DNA from: Alsobacter metallidurans | GTDB taxonomy: Bacteria; Pseudomonadota; Alphaproteobacteria; Rhizobiales; Beijerinckiaceae | Assembly: GCF_014636935.1 (NCBI RefSeq) | Contig: NZ_BMES01000001.1 | Location: forward strand, 2,113,782-2,177,781 | Direction of reading: 5' to 3' | Length of the DNA stretch: 64,000 nucleotides | Part shown: piece after piece, positions 1-7,822 of the stretch | Layout: each line of letters starts with the position of its first letter | Position numbering within the stretch: the first letter of the stretch is position 1 | The notes under the pieces: generated by a model | What the model saw: only the letters and a program-made list of their open reading frames with translations | What the model was told of the DNA's origin: nothing | Database searches by the model: none | Position numbers and translations under genes: made by a program

Positions 1-133
1 GGGCGTCTCCGTCGCCGACCTGATGCTCCGAGCCTTCCTCGAAATTTACCACCACCGACACGGCGAGGCGCTTGCCGCCCGGCCACGTCACGTCGGGCCA
101 GCGGCCGCCATAGCCAAGAAGGTCGCGCGTCAT
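1..133 (-). CDS. Polysaccharide deacetylase family protein, N-terminus only
   Basis: Only the first 44 codons are inside the window; the gene continues off the left edge. Its ATG (bases 131-133) overlaps the stop of the upstream deacetylase as ATGA, so the two are translationally coupled. The visible residues read Met-Thr-Arg-Asp-Leu-Leu-Gly-Tyr-Gly, then WPDVTWPGG, then VSVVVNFEEGSE. The neighbour at 130-1116 has the same block with VSVVVNIEEGAE, so this is a tandem paralogue. The block is typical of the NodB-fold hydrolases related to allantoinase PuuE, which hydrolyse C-N bonds of small amides or remove N-acyl groups. It is probably the last or next-to-last gene of the reverse-strand transport and catabolism operon. 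The specificity is unknown. Confidence 0.75.
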   Translation of the reverse strand, partial: MTRDLLGYGGRWPDVTWPGGKRLAVSVVVNFEEGSEHQVGDGDA

Positions 134-1116
134 GGCTGCTCCCCGGCGGCGAAACCGGCGGGCGTGGGCCGCGGCGCCCAGGGCGGCTCGCCGAGGCCGG
201 CGAGCCAGGCTTTGGCGATCGCGTCGCGGCGGGCGAACCACACGCCGGGCCTGGCGGCCATGTGCTCCAGCAGGCGCTCCAGCCCGCCGATGCGGGCCGG
301 CCGGCCGATGATGCGCAGGTGCAGCCCGATCGACAGCATGCGCGGAGCGTCCGCTCCCTCGGCGTAGAGCCGCTCGAAGGCGTCGATGCAGTAGCGGGCG
401 AAGTCGTCCGCGAACACGAAGCCGCCGCCGTTGTAGAAACGCATGTCGTTGGTGTCGAAGGCGTAGGGCAGCACTACGTGCCGCCTGCCATCCTGCTCCA
501 CCAGAAAGGGAACGTCGTCGTTGTAGGCATTTGAATCGTACAGGAACCCGCCATGTTCGATCAGCAGTCGGCGGGTGTTCACCGAGGTGGCCGAGCGGGT
601 GTGCCAGCCCACCGGCGGCGCCCCGGCGGCGGCCTCGATCGCCTTGGCGGCGCGCAGGATCACGCGGCGCTCGGCGGCCTCGTCCATATGGACCTGCCGC
701 TCCCAACGGTAGCCATGCGAGGACACCTCGTGGCCGTCCGCGACAGCCTCCCGGGCGATCCACGGCGAGATCTCCAGCGCCCGGCCGTTGGCGTTCAGCG
801 TGGCGGCGACGCCGTAGCGCTTCAGCAGCGCGCGGATGCGCGGCCAGCCGGCGCGCACGCCGTATTCGAAGTGGCTCTCCATGCACAGGTCGCGGGCGCC
901 TTCGACCTTCTCGACCGCCTCGTAGATGAACTCGTTGCGCTCGTCGCCCATGCCGAGCGAAAGCTCCGCGCCTTCCTCGATGTTGACCACCACCGAAACC
1001 GCGAGCCGGGCGTCCCCGGGCCAGCGCACCGATGGCCCGCCCGCCCGGTAGCCGGCGAAATCCCGATCATGGGCGAGGCCGCGTTCGCCCGCCGGAGAGT
1101 TTCCAGGCCCGCTCAT
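130..1116 (-). CDS. Polysaccharide deacetylase (PuuE/allantoinase-like) family hydrolase
   Basis: A 328-residue NodB-fold protein, the usual length for the PuuE-like branch. The N-terminal block VSVVVNIEEGAE (residues 41-52) takes the place of the TFDD motif of classical chitin deacetylases. The metal-site segment GHEVSSHG lies at residues 128-135, with H129 and H134 as likely ligands. LSIGLHLRIIGRPAR near the C-terminus resembles the substrate-binding end of allantoinase-type enzymes. There is no signal peptide, so it should act in the cytoplasm on a small molecule rather than on a cell-wall polymer. The start overlaps the BtpA-like stop as ATGA and its own stop overlaps the start of a paralogue. 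It belongs to the operon running down from 11052 and may hydrolyse an amide or N-acyl group of the imported compound (inference). Confidence 0.8.
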   Translation of the reverse strand: MSGPGNSPAGERGLAHDRDFAGYRAGGPSVRWPGDARLAVSVVVNIEEGAELSLGMGDERNEFIYEAVEKVEGARDLCMESHFEYGVRAGWPRIRALLKRYGVAATLNANGRALEISPWIAREAVADGHEVSSHGYRWERQVHMDEAAERRVILRAAKAIEAAAGAPPVGWHTRSATSVNTRRLLIEHGGFLYDSNAYNDDVPFLVEQDGRRHVVLPYAFDTNDMRFYNGGGFVFADDFARYCIDAFERLYAEGADAPRMLSIGLHLRIIGRPARIGGLERLLEHMAARPGVWFARRDAIAKAWLAGLGEPPWAPRPTPAGFAAGEQP

Positions 1117-1931
1117 GACCGCTTCGCCGCGAGCGACCGCACCTGATCCATGAACCGGCGCGTCTTGTCGGCGTCCCAGCGCAGCAGGTTGCCCTCGTGC
1201 GAACCGTCCAGCATCAGCGAGGTCGACACCACCGCGCCGTCGGCCACCGCCAGCGCATCGGCGACGTTCCCGTCCGTGACGCTGCCGCCAATCAGGAGGG
1301 GGCGACGGACGCCCGCCGCCCGGGTCCGGCGCACCCGGTCGAGGCTGTCCGCGAAGGTCGCGCCCGTGAGCACGAGGCCGTCGGCGCCGAAATTGGCCGC
1401 CGCCCTGGCGGCCTCCTCCACGGGCGCGGCGATCATGGGTTCGCTGGTGCGGTCATAGACGTCGGCCAGGATCGCGATGTCGTCTCTCCGCAGGGCGTGC
1501 CGATAGGTGCGGGCCGGAATGGCGAGCGCGGTTTTGGGCCCCTCCATGGTCATCGCGGCGGCGACGAACACCTTCAGCCGGACGAAACTGGCGTCGGCCG
1601 CATGCGCGATCGCGAGCGGGGCCTCAGCGTCGTGCGCCTGCACGATGATGCCGAGCTCTATGGCGGGAAACGCCTTGCGGATCTGGCGACCCAGCGCCGC
1701 CGTCACCGCGATCGTGGCGGGGGCGGCCGGGCCGACCTGCCGGGTCTGGTCCTGCAGCATCATGGCGGGCACGCCCGCTTCCGCGAAGACTCGGGCGTTG
1801 GTGAGCGCGTAATCCTCCAGAAACGCCATCGAGAGGCCGCGGGCGACCGAAAGGTCCGGCAGATGCAGCGCCGCCACGATGGCCGGGGCGGGGCCCTGCA
1901 GGAAGCGGGCGGAGGTCGTGTGGCTCATCAT
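1113..1931 (-). CDS. BtpA/SgcQ family protein
   Basis: A 272-residue TIM-barrel-like protein of the BtpA family (COG0434), which includes cyanobacterial BtpA and E. coli SgcQ from a sugar operon. Recognisable blocks are VAALHLPDLS near residue 20, ARVFAEAGVPAMMLQDQT in the first third, ILADVYDRTSEP in the middle, and the C-terminal LIGGSVTDGNVADAL and VVSTSLMLDG. The catalysed reaction of the family is not established; the fold suggests a phosphorylated substrate. Met codons at 1931 and 1928 are both possible starts. The first overlaps the PfkB stop as ATGA and is preferred. Its own stop overlaps the deacetylase start. In this operon it could be the aldolase- or hydrolase-like step after phosphorylation, which is inference from position only. 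Confidence 0.8.
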   Translation of the reverse strand: MMSHTTSARFLQGPAPAIVAALHLPDLSVARGLSMAFLEDYALTNARVFAEAGVPAMMLQDQTRQVGPAAPATIAVTAALGRQIRKAFPAIELGIIVQAHDAEAPLAIAHAADASFVRLKVFVAAAMTMEGPKTALAIPARTYRHALRRDDIAILADVYDRTSEPMIAAPVEEAARAAANFGADGLVLTGATFADSLDRVRRTRAAGVRRPLLIGGSVTDGNVADALAVADGAVVSTSLMLDGSHEGNLLRWDADKTRRFMDQVRSLAAKRS

Positions 1932-2998
1932 CAATCTCGAAGCAGTTGCTGGATGGCGGGAGCGGCCGTTGCGGCCGCATCGTGTGGCAGGCGGGCGGCG
2001 AGCGCCAGCAGTCGCGCGCGGGCCTCGCGCCGGTCGGCGCCGAGCAGGCGCCAGGGCCCGAAATCCTCCACCGCGAAGGAGGCCGACACTGCGCCGAGGC
2101 AGGCCGCCGCGACCGGATCGTGGGTTCGGACGAGCCCGGCCAGGAAGCCGCCGCAGAACGCGTCTCCCGCGCCGGTGGGATCGATCGCCCGCACGGGCGC
2201 GACCGGGATCGCGACGGGCCTTGGCAGGTCGCGCCCGGCCAGCAACGCGCCCCGGCTCCCGAGCTTGAGCGCCACGAGAGGAGCCCCGGAGGCGACAAGC
2301 CGCGCTGCGGCGATTTCGGGCGCCAGAGGGCCCACCAGCGCGGCGGCTTCCGTTTCGCTCGGCAGGAACGCCGCCATGGGGGGCAGGCGGCCCTGCGCGA
2401 CGTCGGGCGCCATCGCGGCGGCGTTTGAGCCGGGATCGAGCGTGACGACAAGGCCTCGCCCGGTGAGATCCTCCGCCATCCGGCGTTGTGCGTCCGGCAG
2501 GTTGGCGCCGAGATGCGCGCCGAAAGCCGCCGCATAGGCGGCCGGCACTTGCGCGGGAAGCACGGGATTGCGCCGCCGGAACGCGCCGAAGCCAGCGGGT
2601 GGATCGGGCTGGGCCCGCATCCAAGCCATGAACCGGGCGGCGTCCGCCGCGCTGATGCGATCCCCCGCGAGGCCGAAGCGCTCGAACGCGCCCTCGTCGG
2701 CGTGGAGATGGTCGGTTCTGGCGCCGTCGGGCTTGTAGAAGAACCATTCGGAGGAGAACACCTCCTCGTCGGCCTCGTGGACGCCGTCGAGATCGAGGCC
2801 GGCCGCCCGGGCCGCGTCCAGCCAGCGGGCGGGGTAGTTGCGCGGAACGACGCCCACCACGCCGACAGCGTCGACCCACAGGCGCGCGCCCGCGGCCGAA
2901 TAGATCGCGTTGCCGCCCATCTGGCCGCGGCGGACCCGGCCATCGGCCGCCGCCACGTTGTCGATGATGATTCCGCCCGCCGTGAAGCACTGCACCAT
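1931..2998 (-). CDS. PfkB family carbohydrate kinase (second of two in operon)
   Basis: A 355-residue ribokinase/PfkB-family sugar kinase. The N-terminal glycine block GQMGGNAIYSA (from about residue 25) and the C-terminal signature DPTGAGDAFCGGF are clear, with D279 in GAGD as the expected catalytic base. The family phosphorylates sugars, nucleosides or fructosamines with ATP. It starts 4 bases after the stop of the SIS gene upstream and ends in an ATGA overlap with the BtpA-like gene, so it is embedded in the operon. It is only distantly similar to the other kinase of the same operon (6926-7822) and is about 55 residues longer, so the two are not a recent duplication. The pairing SIS plus PfkB occurs twice here and is the arrangement used for fructosamine breakdown (FrlB/FrlD) in other bacteria. 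Confidence 0.85.
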   Translation of the reverse strand: MVQCFTAGGIIIDNVAAADGRVRRGQMGGNAIYSAAGARLWVDAVGVVGVVPRNYPARWLDAARAAGLDLDGVHEADEEVFSSEWFFYKPDGARTDHLHADEGAFERFGLAGDRISAADAARFMAWMRAQPDPPAGFGAFRRRNPVLPAQVPAAYAAAFGAHLGANLPDAQRRMAEDLTGRGLVVTLDPGSNAAAMAPDVAQGRLPPMAAFLPSETEAAALVGPLAPEIAAARLVASGAPLVALKLGSRGALLAGRDLPRPVAIPVAPVRAIDPTGAGDAFCGGFLAGLVRTHDPVAAACLGAVSASFAVEDFGPWRLLGADRREARARLLALAARLPHDAAATAAPAIQQLLRD

Positions 2999-3002
2999 GG
3001 CG

Positions 3003-4103
3003 TCAGGCCGCCCCTAGCCCCAGCGCGTCGCGCTGCTTGGCGAAATGATAGGCGAAGAGGTGCATCGGGATACCGGCCGGAAGGGCCGCGAGCTCCGGCC
3101 GCACGGCCGGAACCTGGACGACGCCGAACGCCAGCTCCTCGATTGCGGCGTGGGCGAGCGCGAGGATCGCGATCAACCGCCCGCCGACCTTGCGGCTGAC
3201 CAGCGCGGTGTCCAACGCCCGCTCGAGGCTCGCCGCGTCCGTCGCGACCAGGACCAGCGGCTCGCCCGCTTTCTGCGAGCGGTAGTGGTGGTACTCCTCC
3301 AGCGGCGTCGCAATGGCGTGGACCGGGGAGAGCTCCTTGACCTTGGCGGCGCCGAAGCACGCGGTCGCCATGTTCGGGCCCAGACCGGCGAACAGCACCA
3401 GCGGCGCATCCGCGACGGTCGTCGCAAGGGCGGCCACGGGCGCGTCGAGCGCGATCGCGAGCCCATCCAGCCGGCTCGCGATCGCGTCCAGATCCGCGCC
3501 GAACCGTTCTGCCTCGGGCGTGTCCGCCCAGCGCTGGGCGAGCCGCATCAGGAGCGCCATCGTGGCGGTGCTGGACTGGGTCGGCCAGCCGGAGCGGGTG
3601 GCGTGCACCACGAGGCCGTCGTCGAACGCGGTGAGCAGCGCGCTGCCGGGCGTGTTCGAAACGCCGAGCGTGAAGGCGCCGCGCATCCGGGCCCGCTCCA
3701 GCGCGTCCATGATCACTGGCGTGGTTCCGCTGGCGCTGATGCCGATCACAAGCGTGCGCGCGTCCGCGGCGGCCACGCCGTAGCTGGCGTAGTCCAGCGC
3801 CTGCGCGGCTTCCAGGGGGATGCCAAGCAGGCTCTCGAACGCGTGGCGCACGCCGGCGCCCACATGCCAGCTGTCGCCGCAGCCGGCCACGACCACGCGG
3901 GCGACGCCGCGTTCGCGCAAGGCCGCGGCCAGGCGCTCGATGGCTGGCGCTTCCGCCGCCAGCGTCCGCGCGATCGCGCTGCCCTGCGCCATCATCTCGG
4001 TCCGCGTGCGCTCGACGCGCGCGAGCCGGGCGGGATCGCCGGCTGCGTCGCGCGACGGCTCCGCCGTGAGGGCGTTGGCGCGGGCGGTTTGTTCAGGGGT
4101 CAT
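3003..4103 (-). CDS. SIS-domain sugar isomerase/deglycase-like protein (second of two)
   Basis: A 366-residue double SIS-domain protein like the isomerase half of GlmS, AgaS and FrlB. The first SIS domain begins at about residue 70 with VVVAGCGDSWHVG and carries the phosphosugar-binding stretch VIGISASGTTP. The second contains KELSPVHAIATPLEEYHHY, where the EE-x-H pattern matches the catalytic Glu/His region of the family. Such enzymes isomerise, deaminate or deglycate ketose or aldose 6-phosphates. No glutaminase domain is present, so it is not GlmS. A 30-base gap separates it from the permease gene upstream, and the PfkB kinase follows 4 bases later. It is diverged from the other SIS protein at 7819-8904, suggesting distinct substrates or successive steps. 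Confidence 0.8.
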   Translation of the reverse strand: MTPEQTARANALTAEPSRDAAGDPARLARVERTRTEMMAQGSAIARTLAAEAPAIERLAAALRERGVARVVVAGCGDSWHVGAGVRHAFESLLGIPLEAAQALDYASYGVAAADARTLVIGISASGTTPVIMDALERARMRGAFTLGVSNTPGSALLTAFDDGLVVHATRSGWPTQSSTATMALLMRLAQRWADTPEAERFGADLDAIASRLDGLAIALDAPVAALATTVADAPLVLFAGLGPNMATACFGAAKVKELSPVHAIATPLEEYHHYRSQKAGEPLVLVATDAASLERALDTALVSRKVGGRLIAILALAHAAIEELAFGVVQVPAVRPELAALPAGIPMHLFAYHFAKQRDALGLGAA

Positions 4104-4133
4104 AGAGCGGCATCCATGGCAAATGCGGGGGGA

Positions 4134-4949
4134 TCAGCGGCCGAGCCGGTCCAGGCCGACCGTGCGGGCGATCAGCAGCATGGCCAGAAAGGAGAGGCCG
4201 ATCTCCAGCGACGAGATCGCGGCGATCACCGGGGAGCTGTCGAATTGCACGAGATAGTAAAGCTCCACCGGCAGCGGCCGGGCGCGCACATCGGAGGTGA
4301 ACAGCGCCACCGTGACATTGTCGAACGCCTCGATGAACGTGAAGGCGCCGGCCGCCAGCAACGCCGGCGCGAGCTGCGGAACGGTGACGCGCGCGAAGGT
4401 CTCCAGTTTGCCCGCGCCCAGATTGGCGCTGGCCTCGTCGAGACGCGGGTCGAGTCCCGCGAGCCGCGCCATCGCGATGCGGATCACGAAGGGCAGGCAG
4501 AACACCGAAAGGCTGAGGATCAGCATGGCGTCCGATGCCCGGAAGGCGAAATAGGCGCCGAAAAACAGGCTCGCGATGCCGATCACCATTCCGGGCATCA
4601 TCTGGGGCGACAGCAAAAAGGCGTTTAGCGCGCCCTTGCCCGCAAATGCGCCGCGCACGCTCGCAAAGGCGGCCGGCACACCCAGAGCCAGGCAGACCAG
4701 CATGACGCTGAAGGCCACGCGAAGGCTGACCAGCACCGAGTCGGTGAGTTGCCGGTTCGCGAACACGGCCTCGTACCAGCGCAGCGAGAACCCCGAGGGC
4801 GGGAAGCTGATATAGCCGCGCGGCTCGATCGACACCGCGAGCACGATTAGGCTCGGCGCGACCAGCAGCAGGATCGAGAAGCCTGTCACGATGGCGAGCG
4901 CCGCCATGCCGATCCGGTCGGCCCAGACAACTCCGGAAGCCAGCCTCAT
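4134..4949 (-). CDS. ABC transporter permease, PotC-type
   Basis: A 271-residue inner-membrane permease with about six hydrophobic helices. The first is ALAIVTGFSILLLVAPSLI near residue 20. The cytoplasmic EAA loop reads LDEASANLGAGKLETFARV, the site that docks on the ATPase. The profile and pairing with a PotB-like permease place it in the polyamine/opine/phosphonate/thiosulfate-type importers (PotABCD, AfuABC, MotABCD). Its ATG at 4949 overlaps the stop of the other permease as ATGA, giving coupled synthesis of a heterodimeric channel. The ligand cannot be inferred from the permease alone. Confidence 0.85.
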   Translation of the reverse strand: MRLASGVVWADRIGMAALAIVTGFSILLLVAPSLIVLAVSIEPRGYISFPPSGFSLRWYEAVFANRQLTDSVLVSLRVAFSVMLVCLALGVPAAFASVRGAFAGKGALNAFLLSPQMMPGMVIGIASLFFGAYFAFRASDAMLILSLSVFCLPFVIRIAMARLAGLDPRLDEASANLGAGKLETFARVTVPQLAPALLAAGAFTFIEAFDNVTVALFTSDVRARPLPVELYYLVQFDSSPVIAAISSLEIGLSFLAMLLIARTVGLDRLGR

Positions 4950-5875
4950 CGCCGCACCTCGTTCCAGCGGCTGAGCCGCGACCCCAGGCTCACGATCGCG
5001 AGCACGAACAAGAAGCAGGTCGAGAGCAGCAGCGTGGCCAGCACGGCCCCGCGCGTCCAGTCGAGCACCACGATGGTTTGCTCGTAGACCTGCACGGCCA
5101 GCGTCGAGTAGTTCCCGCCGCCCAGCAGCTGCGGGATAATGAAGTTCGTGTAGGAAACCGCGAACACCAGCGCCAGCCCGGCGAAAATTGCCGGGATGCT
5201 CATCGGCACGATCACCTTGAAGAAGGTGGCGGTGCGGCTCGCGCCCAGGTTCAGCGACGCTTCCTCGAGCCGCCGGTCGCGCTCGCTCAGCACCGCGAGC
5301 AGGGGCAAAATCATGAAGGGCAGGTGGATCTGCGTCATGCCGATCAGCACCGCCCAGTCGGTGTTGAGGATGCGCAACGGCTCGTCGATCACGCCGAGCC
5401 AGATCAGCGATTGGTTGAGAATGCCGCGCCTGCCGCCAAGAATGACCAGCCACGCGTAGGTGCGCACCAGCGCGCTGGTCAAAAGCGGCGACACGATCGC
5501 GACCAGCAGCAACGTGCGCCACACGCCGCGCAGCGACCCATACGCGAAGGCGACCGGGTAGGCGAGGAGGAGGCAGAGCACCGTGGAGGCCGCCGCCACC
5601 CAGAAGCTGCGCCACATCAGCCGCCACACCAGCGGGTCCGACAAGGCGCGCAGCATCGGCTCCAGCGTAAAGCTGTCGCCCACGATCCGGCCGCGCTCGA
5701 TGGTGACGAAGCCGAACAGCAGCAAGGTGCCGATCGGCAGCACCATAAAGACCAGGAGATAGGCGACGGCCGGCACGGCGGGCCAAAGGCCGCCGCCGAC
5801 CAGGGGCCGCATCCACGCGCCGCGGCGGGGCGACAAGGGCCGGGACGGCGGCGGCCGAAGAGCCTCAGTGGACAT
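4946..5875 (-). CDS. ABC transporter permease, PotB-type
   Basis: A 309-residue integral membrane permease with an N-terminal cytoplasmic extension rich in Pro and Arg, then a helix at about residues 30-55 (AVAYLLVFMVLPIGTLLLFG). The EAA loop is LEEASLNLGASRTATFFKV. The SYTNFIIPQLLGGG segment is typical of PotB/AfuB-like permeases. I chose the ATG at 5875 because an AGGA sits 8 bases upstream; an ATG at 5884 is an alternative. The gene overlaps the end of the ATPase gene by 11 bases and the next permease by 4. Together the three form the membrane part of one importer served by the two binding proteins upstream. Confidence 0.85.
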   Translation of the reverse strand: MSTEALRPPPSRPLSPRRGAWMRPLVGGGLWPAVPAVAYLLVFMVLPIGTLLLFGFVTIERGRIVGDSFTLEPMLRALSDPLVWRLMWRSFWVAAASTVLCLLLAYPVAFAYGSLRGVWRTLLLVAIVSPLLTSALVRTYAWLVILGGRRGILNQSLIWLGVIDEPLRILNTDWAVLIGMTQIHLPFMILPLLAVLSERDRRLEEASLNLGASRTATFFKVIVPMSIPAIFAGLALVFAVSYTNFIIPQLLGGGNYSTLAVQVYEQTIVVLDWTRGAVLATLLLSTCFLFVLAIVSLGSRLSRWNEVRR

Positions 5876-6929
5876 GCGCGCCATCCTGTCGCCGCAGCAC
5901 CACGGCGGCGGCCGGGTCCGCGATGCGGGCCACCACGCGATCGCCCGGTCCCGCCTGCGGCCGTCCCGGGCTGCGCGGCGCGATGGCGCGCAGCGGCTCG
6001 GGCCAGCCGCAATCGATCTCGTATTCCACCGTGGGGCCCAGCGCGGTCGTGAAGGTGACCGTGCCCGGCCAGCCGGGCGCCGCGTCCCCGGCCGTTGCAG
6101 GCTCGACGGTGACGTTCTCGGGCCGCACCACCAGCACGGCCGGCCCCGCCGGCGCCTGCGTGGCGATCCGGGCGGGATCGTCGAAGTGTCCGTTCGCCAC
6201 CTCGCCCGGGATGACGTTGGCCCGGCCGATGAAGTTCGCCACATAGGCCGTGCGCGGGCGATCGTAGATGTCGAGCGGCGAACCGAACTGCTCGACCACG
6301 CCCTTGTGCATCACCGCCACCGTGTCGGAGAGGGTCATCGCCTCCATCTGGTCATGCGTGACGAAGATCGACGTGATGCCGACACGCTGGATGAGCTTGC
6401 GCAGCTCGATCTGCATGGTGAGCCGCAGGCGCGCGTCAAGCGCGTTGAACGGCTCGTCGAGCAACAGCACGGACGGCTCCAGCACGAGCGAGCGCGCGAT
6501 CGCCACGCGCTGCTGCTGCCCGCCGGAGAGCTGCGCCGGGTAGCGGTCTGCAAAGGTCGAGAGGTCGACCAGCCGCAGCGCATCCTCGACGCGGCGCGCT
6601 ACCTCCGCCCGGGAGGTGCGGCGCACCTTCAGCCCATAGGCGACGTTGGCCGCGATCGTGAGGTGGGGAAACAGCGCGTAGTTCTGGAAGACGTAGCCGA
6701 CCTCGCGGCGGTTCGGCGGCATGTCGGAGATGTCGTTGCCCTGCACGACGATCCGGCCGGCGTCAGGTGTAATGAAGCCCGCGATGGTGCGCAGCAGGGT
6801 GGTCTTGCCGCACCCGGAGGGCCCGAGCAGGGTCAGCACCGAGCCCTTTTCGACAGAAAGGCTGCAGCCGCGCAGCACCGGCAACTCGCCGAAGCTCTTG
6901 GACACGTTGTCGATCACGAGGTGGCTCAT
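5865..6929 (-). CDS. ABC transporter ATP-binding protein, PotA-type with TOBE domain
   Basis: A 354-residue ATPase. Walker A GPSGCGKTT is at residues 36-44, the Q-loop FQNYALFPH at 81-89, signature LSGGQQQ at 134-140, Walker B VLLLDEP at 154-160 and the switch His at 192. Residues beyond about 240 form a C-terminal TOBE-type regulatory domain with the usual VRPENV motif. This layout is that of PotA, AfuC and CysA, which drive binding-protein-dependent import. It is the only ATPase of the operon and must serve both permeases. Its ATG overlaps the upstream PfkB stop (ATGA). Confidence 0.9.
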   Translation of the reverse strand: MSHLVIDNVSKSFGELPVLRGCSLSVEKGSVLTLLGPSGCGKTTLLRTIAGFITPDAGRIVVQGNDISDMPPNRREVGYVFQNYALFPHLTIAANVAYGLKVRRTSRAEVARRVEDALRLVDLSTFADRYPAQLSGGQQQRVAIARSLVLEPSVLLLDEPFNALDARLRLTMQIELRKLIQRVGITSIFVTHDQMEAMTLSDTVAVMHKGVVEQFGSPLDIYDRPRTAYVANFIGRANVIPGEVANGHFDDPARIATQAPAGPAVLVVRPENVTVEPATAGDAAPGWPGTVTFTTALGPTVEYEIDCGWPEPLRAIAPRSPGRPQAGPGDRVVARIADPAAAVVLRRQDGAHVH

Positions 6930-7822
6930 GCTGTCTCCGCCAGGCTTTGCGCGACCGTGGGGGAAAGGTCGAGGCCGAGGCCCGCAGGCCCCCGGCCCGA
7001 CACCGCCCGCCCGCCGACCCGCATCGCGCCTTCGATGAGGTCAAGAAAGGGCGACCCGCCGGCGAGCCCGGCCGCCATCGCGCCCAGCACGGCGTCGCCG
7101 GCTCCGGTCGGGTCCAGCGCCTCGACGCCCGTGGGCGCGCCGAATTGCGTGAGGCGGCTGGAGCCCGCCATGGCGGCGGCCGCTCCCTCACGCCCGCGCT
7201 TTTGCAGGACGCAACAGCCCAGGGAGGCGAGCTGGATCACGGCGTCCTCGTCGTCGCTGTCGGGAAGCAGCAGCCGCGTTTCCTCGCGGCTCGCCGCCAG
7301 CACGCTCATGCGGGGCGCCAACGCCAGAAACCGCGCCGTGTCCGCGCCCGCGAACGCCTCACTGGTGTCGACCAGCACCCGAGCATCGCCGGCCGCATCC
7401 AGAAGCGCTTCAAGACGCTCGACCGGCATGGGACAGGCCGCGATGGCGCCAAACGAGCCGGCGTCGGCCGGGATGGTGGGCGCAAGCGCGACCGTTCGGG
7501 CCCACCACTGCGGGTCGCGGTGGTGCGGAGAGGCCCGCGCGCCGTCCTGCGCGTGTGTTATGCGCGCGGTTCGCGACGGGCCGGGCCGGCGTTCGACGCG
7601 CGCCAGGTCGACGCCCTTTGCGGCGAGCGCCTCCAGCCATGCAGCCGGGTAGTCGTCGCCCACTGCTGCGGCCACGCAAGGCGTGACGGCTTCGGCCGCC
7701 AGCGCGCCGAGCGCGGCGTAGAGCGCCGCACCGCCCGGAACGGGACCGAAGCGGCCTGCCGGCGTCTCGATCGTGTCGATCGAGAGATAGCCGACGACCA
7801 GCACGGCCCGGCGGCGCGTCAT
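6926..7822 (-). CDS. PfkB family carbohydrate kinase (first of two in operon)
   Basis: A 298-residue ribokinase-like kinase. It begins VLVVGYLSIDTIETPAGRFG, has the glycine motif GPVPGGAALYAALGAL near residue 30, and ends with DPTGAGDAVLGAM, where D243 is the expected catalytic base. The ATG at 7822 overlaps the stop of the preceding SIS gene as ATGA; its own stop overlaps the ATPase start. The shorter length and different lid region separate it from the second PfkB protein at 1931-2998. The likely role is ATP-dependent phosphorylation of an imported sugar or sugar-amine; the substrate is unknown. Confidence 0.85.
   Translation of the reverse strand: MTRRRAVLVVGYLSIDTIETPAGRFGPVPGGAALYAALGALAAEAVTPCVAAAVGDDYPAAWLEALAAKGVDLARVERRPGPSRTARITHAQDGARASPHHRDPQWWARTVALAPTIPADAGSFGAIAACPMPVERLEALLDAAGDARVLVDTSEAFAGADTARFLALAPRMSVLAASREETRLLLPDSDDEDAVIQLASLGCCVLQKRGREGAAAAMAGSSRLTQFGAPTGVEALDPTGAGDAVLGAMAAGLAGGSPFLDLIEGAMRVGGRAVSGRGPAGLGLDLSPTVAQSLAETA

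Noticed and set aside
1113-2990. A long reverse-strand open frame of about 625 codons that reads through the PfkB gene into the BtpA-like gene.
   Set aside because: Only its C-terminal 272 residues are protein-like. The upstream part is an Arg/Gly-rich shadow of the PfkB gene in another frame.
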